DNA of 64,000 nucleotides, from assembly GCA_019059635.1 (NCBI GenBank), contig JAGVRJ010000001.1, forward strand, positions 2,790,001 to 2,854,000, read 5' to 3'. Made by a program: the position numbers and the translations under genes. Numbering within the stretch: the first letter of the stretch is position 1; every line of letters begins with the position of its first letter. This document shows positions 56,650-64,000 of the stretch, in pieces. This DNA is from Proales similis. Its lineage: Eukaryota; Rotifera; Eurotatoria; Ploima; Proalidae. The notes below the pieces were generated by a model that saw nothing but the letters and a program-made list of their open reading frames with translations, was not told the origin of the DNA and searched no databases.

Positions 56650-59600
56650 TCAAGACAGTGAGCACACACTCGACGGGTCAGAAGGCGGCAGGTCAAGAGG
56701 CATGGCCATTGTCACCGATGGCAATGCTTCCTTTATCTCGAGCTCTGCGTCCAAATCCAGTTCGCTCGGGTCGTGCTCGTAGGTAAAGCTGAAAAAGTCT
56801 TCGGGTCTCTCTATTTCGTCGGTAACGCTGGGCACCGGCGTGTCTAAATCCTTGTCAAGTTCGCGCATCGCCCTTAGCTCATCGTCCACGGCCAAATCGT
56901 CGTCGTTATCGTAATTGTCGTCTTGTTCGTCGTCGTCATTGTTATCGTCGTCGTTGCCATCCTCCGGTTTGGGCTCCTCTCCGCCAATGAACTCCGGCTT
57001 CTCGTCTTCGCCCAGCATCCAGTAGTCACTCAGCTGATCCATGTCCACTGCAGTGCGCGTAAACACCGACATGAATTCTTTGGGCTTGGCTCCTTCGAAC
57101 CACAGACAATGAACAAGAGCTTAACAACAATGACCAGACGCAATTTACTTGGCTCTTTGAACTGGTTCATGTCGAATATCATCTTGTTCATGGCGTCTGC
57201 TCTGAACGCCTTTAGATTTGCGAACGGATTGCCTTGGATGATCACTTGCTGTATTTCGTTCTCAATCGCTTCGGCCACCTCCGCCTCGTTTCCTTGCTTC
57301 AGCCTTTCTCACGCGGCAATGTTCAGCTCGATTAATGAAAACGAAAATGGCCCAGAGTCAAACCTAAAGTCAAGGCTGTTGATTTTGTCGATGTAATCGT
57401 CCTTGGTCGAGTCGGCAATAAGAATCGAATGCACATCGTTGTTGTCCAGCAGCACAGAGACCATGTTCTCACTCGAGCACATTTCCCTGATTTTGGCCAG
57501 AATGGGCACCTCGCCGATCAGTTTAAAGTCCGCCAGTCGGTAGACTTGAAGAATGCGAGGCTTGATGTAGGCGACCAGGTAGCTGGCTTCTTTGGTTATA
57601 GTGAACATGGCGCTTTTGGTCATGAAGCGTTTCTCGAACAGACGCGTGCTCGCTGCGAACGAGCCAATCTTTCTCACCAGGTTCAAGTCGTGCAGCGTTA
57701 GGCGGCCTCTGGTTCGCTCGAACGTGAGTAAAATATTCTCGCGCACCAGAATCTGAGTGTAGCTCATCCTTTTTGAGTTGCTGGTGAACAGTCTGAGCTT
57801 GAAGCCCTGCCGCTTGGTCTTGATCAAGTTCATGTAGACCATTCGCTTGTTCTTTTTGTCAAGGCCAACAATGTTGTCGCTCGCTTCGATCGGCTCGAAT
57901 TCGAACTCTTCGTTCAGATCGATCACGTTGCCCGTGTTGTTTACGTTCGCTTTGAATATTATGCTCATCTCTTTGAGGTCGACAAAGAAGATCCACGTGT
58001 TTTTGATCACGTAGACCAAATTGTGCTCGCATGTCAGGCCGACGTAGTCTTTGCCTGTCAGCGGCATTTTGCTTATTTTCATTTTGGGCAGCTCAAGTCG
58101 CTTGACCACGTAGGTCCAGCCTTGGCCGCGGTTCTTGAAGTTCTGGTGAATTATGCAGCTGTTGGAAATGTCGTCGTAGACTATTGTGCTGAACTCGTTT
58201 CGCTCGTCGTTGAACACTGCGCGAATTACGTTCTTTGGATTGTGAGTGATCGCTTTCTCGATCTCACAGCTGTAAAAGTCCTTCAGAGTGTAGAGCTCGT
58301 CCTTGAAACATTTCGATTGTCATTCATCCAGCAGAAAGAGAAAGAGAGACAGACAGACAGCTAGACGGCCGCCAGAATTTACCTCTTTCTCGATCAGAAA
58401 CACTCGAAGCGTGAACAAGAACTTCTTGGACGCTTTCTTTTTCACTCGATGCATCATCAGATAAAAGTCGTTCCAGCACTTGTTCCAGCACAGAGTGCCG
58501 TGCTTGGGCAGCGATTTCACCTTCAAATATTGACTCTCCTTGCTCAATGTGTTTATGAAGGCCACTTTGCTGTTCGAGGGCTATTGGACGCGCATTGTAA
58601 CAACAACGGAGGTCAAATTAAGCTTACCAGAGCGAGACGTGCGCAATGATCTGCGACTCGTCCATTTGCACCGGACTCGACAGTGTGATGAATCTATCAA
58701 AGTTCTTCTCGCTGTCCGAACTCATGTTCATGGCGAAAGCGGCTTGAAGATCGAACCGCTTTATTGATCGATCGATACACACGCAGACCAGTCGGCCGTC
58801 TGTTGTTAAAAGGTTCGTTAAAAGCCTTCGAGTCGTTCAATAATTGAGCTTGCAATTTTACTTTTGATCATCGACGCCATTGGCCCGTTCAGGCGGCAGT
58901 TTATCTTCAAACTTATCAACTTGTTCACGACGTACTTTCCGTCTTCGTCGGCAGCAGGCGACACGTCAAACACGGTGGCCATTGATTTGTACAGAACGAG
59001 ATATTTATTCGCAGACAACACTCGTCCAAGCTTGCCCACGCTGGTCACGTTCACCAGACAGTTGTCGTCTTTAAGCAATTCGATTGAGAGTGGACTAAAA
59101 GAAAACTAATCTCCTTCTGGAGCCTACCTAGGTTATAGCTGAGGCAGGCGTTCTCAATCTGGAAAAATAGCCGCGAGTGGAAGAAATCAAGGAACTTGAC
59201 TTTTTTCGGCGTTAGCATTGAACTCAGCATTTTGTTCTCGTTCACTGCGAATTCGAGATGATCCAAATAGGCGCTCGTTTCATTATTCTCGTTCCTCTCC
59301 ACTCTAACCAGCAGAATGTGGCCTTTGATGGTGATGATGGCGAACTGGGCCACAATGGTCGTTTGCTTGCCCAGTCTAAGCTGGCCTTCTGGATGGTAGA
59401 GCGAGTCAGATATTACATCGATCGGCTCGAGTCCGCTCGATTTGATGTCGGCCACTCGAATCAGCTCGTTCTGCTCGCGATCAAAGTGAAATACACCGAT
59501 TCGGCCACTTTTGGTAACCGCCACAATGTACAATTTCACGGCCCTGAAATTTGGCATAAACGCTTCCTGCGGGCTAAGATTGAAAGCCATCAGCTTAATC

Positions 59601-62600
59601 TCTTCGTCCATGTTTTGCTGGGCGATCACCTGGCCACTTTTAAAGTCAGTCACTTCAACCAGTTTGTTGCCTTGGTAGTTGGCCACATAGCATTCATGGC
59701 TAACCACAACCAGGCTTTGAATTTTGGAGGGGAAAATTTTCTTCGACAAAAGTCTGCGCTCAAAGTCAAAGACAAACGCCTGGTTCCTGTGACGCATTAT
59801 TAGACCGCCCTTGAAGTCTTTGAGTTTCTGCTCTTTGCCGTTTGGAGTCTGCTCGATGAACACGATCAAGTGTCTGATCATCACTATGCTTGGCTCCAGA
59901 TCGTCAAATCGGAGCCGATCCATCGATCTGGCCTTGTCTGCGTTCATTAAATGGATTTTGTCGGTTGAGGCGAATGTGAACGGTGTGCCGAAGCAGTTGA
60001 CCACCAAGTTGAATTGAAGATCATCGTAGTCCTATGAGAGGAAAATTAGGTAGATCAGGTAGTTCAAATTAGGTAGTTTTTGAAAAAAGAGTCAAGAGAC
60101 AACTCACGATCGTAATCGAATTGGCCTTTTCAACAATCGGCAAGTAGCTGTTGGGAAGGACCACCGAGCAGCCCCTCAGCGACTTGTGCACGGCTTCTTT
60201 CAGAAAGCGACTGAACCTGTTGGCCGAATCGCAGAGGTTGTAGAGACGTGAAGAGAGCTGAAAGGCGAACGCGAGCGGATACTCTTGAAGAAAGAGGAAA
60301 TTGTTCATGTAAATGTAATGCATCGTGGCGAGCTCCTTCACTGGCTGCAGATACTCCTGTTTGTCAGGATCTTCACAAATGGCCTGGTAAGCGCGCCAGA
60401 TCTGAGGGCCAGTGGTTTTGAGAAAGTCGAGCTCGTACAAACTCGCCTTGGCGTGCATGAACGTGTAATCAAAGTAGACTTGTTCGATGAGATAAGTGAT
60501 TTTGGTGCATGTGTCGCTCAGGCTTATGATGAACCTGGGCAGTTCGTTCAGCTTTCGCTTGTTGTAGTGAATTTTTCCGTCAAAGCCGACGTACTCGATG
60601 TTTTGAGATTTGGTGTGTCTCAGAGCTTCTGACTCGGCGCTTTCCAGGCCGAGTTTCTTCTTCACATGCTCGGTGTAGACGAACGGCTTTGGCTTTTTGT
60701 TCCATGTCTCGATGTAATAGTTAATCACGTTCATGTAGATTTGATCGAGCTCGGCCACTGACAGCGGCTTTTTGTACATGGTCCTGACCACCTCGAAAAA
60801 GCGACGGTGAAACCAGGTGACCACTTGGGTCTCGTCGCTCTCCTTGATCGTCAGATATTGTTGAATGTCGTTTTTAATCAAAATCCACAGGTAAAACGGA
60901 AAGCGTCTGCTCGGCGGTGCGTGGTACTTGAGCACGCTAAACAACACCTCGTCGTCGATGCTCAATATGTCCTCGATCTCAGTCTCGGATATTCCGTTGT
61001 TGAACAGGCTCAGATAGAGACAGCACCGAGAGAAAAGCGTTTGCCCGTGGCGTTGCTCAAGCAACAAAAACAAGTATTTTATGCAAGCGTCAATGTCCAA
61101 GCACTGATGAAAGCTCTTGTCTGGCATGTAATAGGACGGCCACTTGGAAACTATGTCGAATATGAGCTTAATGTAAAGCGGATAGAGCTTGGCCTTGCCA
61201 AACATGTCCTCGATCAGAGACATTTGAGGCTTGGTCAAGGCTCGATGCGCGCTCTCGATCCATTCGTATAAAATCGAAAGCGAGCTAACTTTGTCCACGC
61301 GGCGCAGTTCAAGGAAATTGTCTTCCTCATCAAACTGGAACTTGAGTATCTCTTCGAATATGTTGCCGTGGTTGTTCAATGTCGAATAGATCATTTTGCA
61401 GTTGTCCGGCAGTTCCCGGATCATCCAGTCGAGGTCATAGTCTCTGGAATCGAGCTGGTCGATCGAGTCCAAGAAGAAGATTATTTTCTTCTGGGGCGCA
61501 AGCTTCTTTATCTTCTCAAGCTGATTCAATAAATATTCTTTCAAGTCCAGAACTGATTTCACACTCGAGCGATCTCCTTCAATATTGAAAAGGCAGTCCA
61601 GTCTTGATAAAGCGAAGTTGAGCAGGGATAATTAGATTTGGTTAGAAGCAACTTGACGATTACTGTTCAGTTATGGACTCCATGCAGCTGCTTATATTGG
61701 ACGAGAGACGCGTGGTGCCGAAGAAGCGAAGAATCAAAACGTAGTTCTCCGGGTCTGACACTACGCTGAACAGCTTTGAGATAAAACAAAAAACAATTGT
61801 TCAATGGGGCTTTAGATGAAGCAAGCCGGCAAGTGAATCGAATACCCGATAGGCACACTTGGCCAAAAGTGACGTCTTTCCGGAGCCGCTCTCTCCGAAC
61901 ACAATGAACGGATTGGTGTTCATGCTGAACAGATAGGTCTCGATCTTGGAGAGCATTTCCTCACGCCCATAGAACTGTGCGGCGCACTTCCGGCCCAAGT
62001 ACGAGTGGTCCAGAAGTTCATCGAGCATCTCGATCTCAAAGTCGTCGAGGCGTCTCTCGTTCAGTCGGGCCATTTCCTTGTTGAAATCGTTCACCTGCTT
62101 TAGAATCGCCTTGAAAAACGCCTGCCCGAACGATCGAAAGTATTCAGGGTTCGTTTCGAGCGTGATTCCTTTCTCATTGTTGAGCCAGAGCACCTAAAGG
62201 TTCCGTTGTGACACTTCATCCTATGAGCTGAACGCCTCTATCTTACATCGAATTTGTTTACGCCGCTCTCGGTGAATTTGTAGAGAATTTTCTTTTTCAA
62301 GTTTTCCAACAGCCTGTTGGCTTCCTTATCGATATTGCCCTCCGAGTCTATTTCAAAATAGCGCCTAATTTGCCGCGAGTCGAGCGCGCCCTCCGCAGCC
62401 AGTACGGCCTCGCTATTTTCAATGTCGCGAATGAACACAATTGTTCTTTTGTTTGCGTTCATCTGCGACAATATGCCCTGATGTATTTCTTGCTCGGTAA
62501 CTGGAAAAGTAATTGCGCTACCGTGAGTGTGAAATCGCTTTTCTGTTTGCTAGCCAATTACCTGAGATGAAGAATACGTCGCGCTCTTCTTGTGTGAGAT

Positions 62601-63489
62601 GCTTCTTTTTAAAGCATAATTCGGCCGATTCTCTGAGCAGCTCTATTAATCTTGTTTGAATGTCGTTCAGGGCGCTCTCGTGTTCGGGATTCTGGCCGCG
62701 AAGAAATGAAAATATTTGCCTAGAGAGGCGACAAGGCCGTCGAGCCGCTCACCTTAAGCTCAAAGCCTGGAATTATCGATCCAGCATCTAAAAGTTTGTA
62801 CATTTTGGGAACTTCGTTCTCGTCCAGCACGTAGCAGTGGCGAAAAATATTTCCTATTTTCACGGTGCTCTCGTTCAGACTGAACTCGTACTTGAGCTCT
62901 TGCTTGTTGCACTCTCTTTCCAAGAGAGCGAATTTGTCGAAATGAATCTCATTCGGCAGCATCCGTTGGCCATATCTGTGACTCAGAAAAGCCTAGCAGG
63001 TTAAATTCTAGAATCGATGGGTCAAATAAGGCAGAGAGTGTCATCGCGCATACGATAAAGCAGGGCCCGTGCGAATCGCGAATACAATTTTTAATTTCGT
63101 TCAGGCAAATAGAAGTAGTCATGTTTTTGGCCACTGCATCGTCTGTGATGCCCCAGCGCAGATCAACAACCTGAACAAGAGGATATGAGCTAAAAAAAAA
63201 TAGAAATCGGAAGCAGGCCGTGGCTGCATACTTGAAACTCATAGCCGAACTGCTCGGCGAAGTAGATCCGCAACAGAGGGTAAATGTTTTCTATCAAGTA
63301 GTCGCGCTCAGCGTGAGTATCTGTACCGGGTCAAACTGATTCTGTGCTTGAAAAGTTGCCATCTAGAGCAATACCTGTGAATGTGGAACTCAAGAATATT
63401 CGAACGATTTTCGTTTTCTCTTTGGGCAGATGGGAAAAGTCGCCGTTGCAAATCGATTGAAAGACAAGATTGTCTCGTAGAGACTGCAT
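56650..63489 (-). CDS. NWD1-like NACHT and beta-propeller protein
   Basis: About fifteen exons and roughly 2000 residues, read leftwards from the ATG at 63489. The N-terminus VRIFLSSTFTG/DTHAERDYL followed by VVDLRWGITDDAV and SICLNEIKNCI is the DUF4062-like start of NWD1/TEP1/NPHP3 proteins. Next are AFLSHRYGQRMLPNEI, a P loop FGESGSGKTSLLAKCAYR (Walker A) and RFFGTTRLSSNISSCM, then Walker B IIFFLDSIDQLDSRDYDLDW: a NACHT ATPase. A winged-helix and helical region follows (60069-61562 exon). From about 60030 leftwards come degenerate beta-propeller repeats without clear WD dipeptides. The C-terminus is very acidic (a DD/ED-rich run near 56900). NWD1 family members form oligomers; roles range from androgen signalling to purine synthesis. 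Orthology with NWD1 rather than NWD2 is not certain. Several frame breaks are explained by short introns. Confidence 0.83.
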
Positions 63490-64000
63490 TGCGCCTGTTG
63501 AGTTGCAGTTGAGCAGGCCAAGTGGTTTCTAAATTTTTTATTCGCACTGATTCTCGTGCGCCCTACCTCTTGCTAGTTTCTATAGAGATCCAAGTCAAAT
63601 GTAAATAGCCCCCAGTTCATTATGTAACCTTTTTTGTTAATTTTATTTTCACAGGTAAATTTCAATTTATGATCGGCATCTTGTTTGCAATCAGAAAATC
63701 GATTCCACTTCCATTTTTAGAACTCTGCCAGGCCAGAGCGCGTCAGGCAGACAGCCATTGTATGTGTCGACAAAAGAGAGTTTTAGGAATTTCATTTCAT
63801 TTACAAGAATTATCAAAAATTCCGACGAGAATTCTTTCAAATACGACAAACGACGACAGCTTTCAAAATTCATTTTATTTTTAAGATTAGACTCCGAAAG
63901 CCTCCTTCAATTGATTATTTCTGGGCCTCGGAATAATTACAGAGGAAATGTCAACTTGGTGCATTTCTCAAGTGCCTGATGAGTTAGACACGTTCTCAAG
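63490..64000. other. Upstream region of the NWD1-like gene
   Basis: About 510 bp to the window edge, AT-rich, expected to hold the NWD1-like promoter. Open frames on both strands lack support. Confidence 0.45.

Overview
This window is nuclear DNA of a small-genome metazoan. The genes are interrupted by very short GT-AG introns (mostly about 40-90 nt), use AATAAA polyadenylation signals, and encode animal families: ceramide transfer protein, syntrophin, Rab27, tetraspanin, sigma-1 receptor, REPS, N-terminal RASSF and NWD1-like NACHT proteins. TMEM216-like and LEKR1-like proteins suggest an animal that builds cilia. GA/CT, CA/TG and poly-purine tracts are scattered between genes. I cannot name the phylum from the sequence; an invertebrate with compact introns is the safe reading.

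Layout. 1-5 kb: CERT on the minus strand (START domain runs off the left edge), divergent from an SLC16/MCT-like transporter. 4.8-16 kb: two long gene-poor stretches (4.2 and 5.3 kb) flank an intronless J-domain/zinc-finger protein. 16-23 kb: an intronless N-terminal RASSF protein, an intronless U-box/VWA/Hint (Vint) protein, and a 12-exon coiled-coil LEKR1-like gene. 23-36 kb: mitochondrial seryl-tRNA synthetase (13 exons), a SAM-domain protein, a 4-exon unknown, a possible small gene, RPB4 (POLR2D), an actin-maturation-protease homologue and the HemK2/N6AMT1 methyltransferase. 37-46 kb: purine nucleoside phosphorylase, syntrophin, the SR-like splicing factor CLASRP and Rab27. 46-54 kb: TMEM216-like, two tiny genes whose stop codons overlap on opposite strands, a tetraspanin, a sigma-1-receptor-like protein and an intronless REPS-type EH-domain protein. 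54-56 kb: a partial histone cluster (H2A and H2B divergent, then H3). 56.6-63.5 kb: a roughly 2000-residue NWD1-like NACHT and beta-propeller protein.

The genes are mostly housekeeping and membrane-traffic functions rather than one pathway. Some pairs share short bidirectional promoters (LEKR1/SARS2, POLR2D/ACTMAP, TMEM216/small gene, H2A/H2B). Others converge with almost no spacer (ACTMAP/N6AMT1, 14 bp; the two tiny genes, overlapping stops). Gene models were assembled by hand from open frames, splice-site phase and recalled family features; all similarity statements come from memory of the families, not from a search. The most unusual items are the U-box/VWA/Vint protein, the overlapping-stop small genes (one with a 24-nt microexon), the mixed histone 3'-end signals, the sigma-1-like receptor lacking a key acidic residue, and the contrast between intronless genes and neighbours with many introns.
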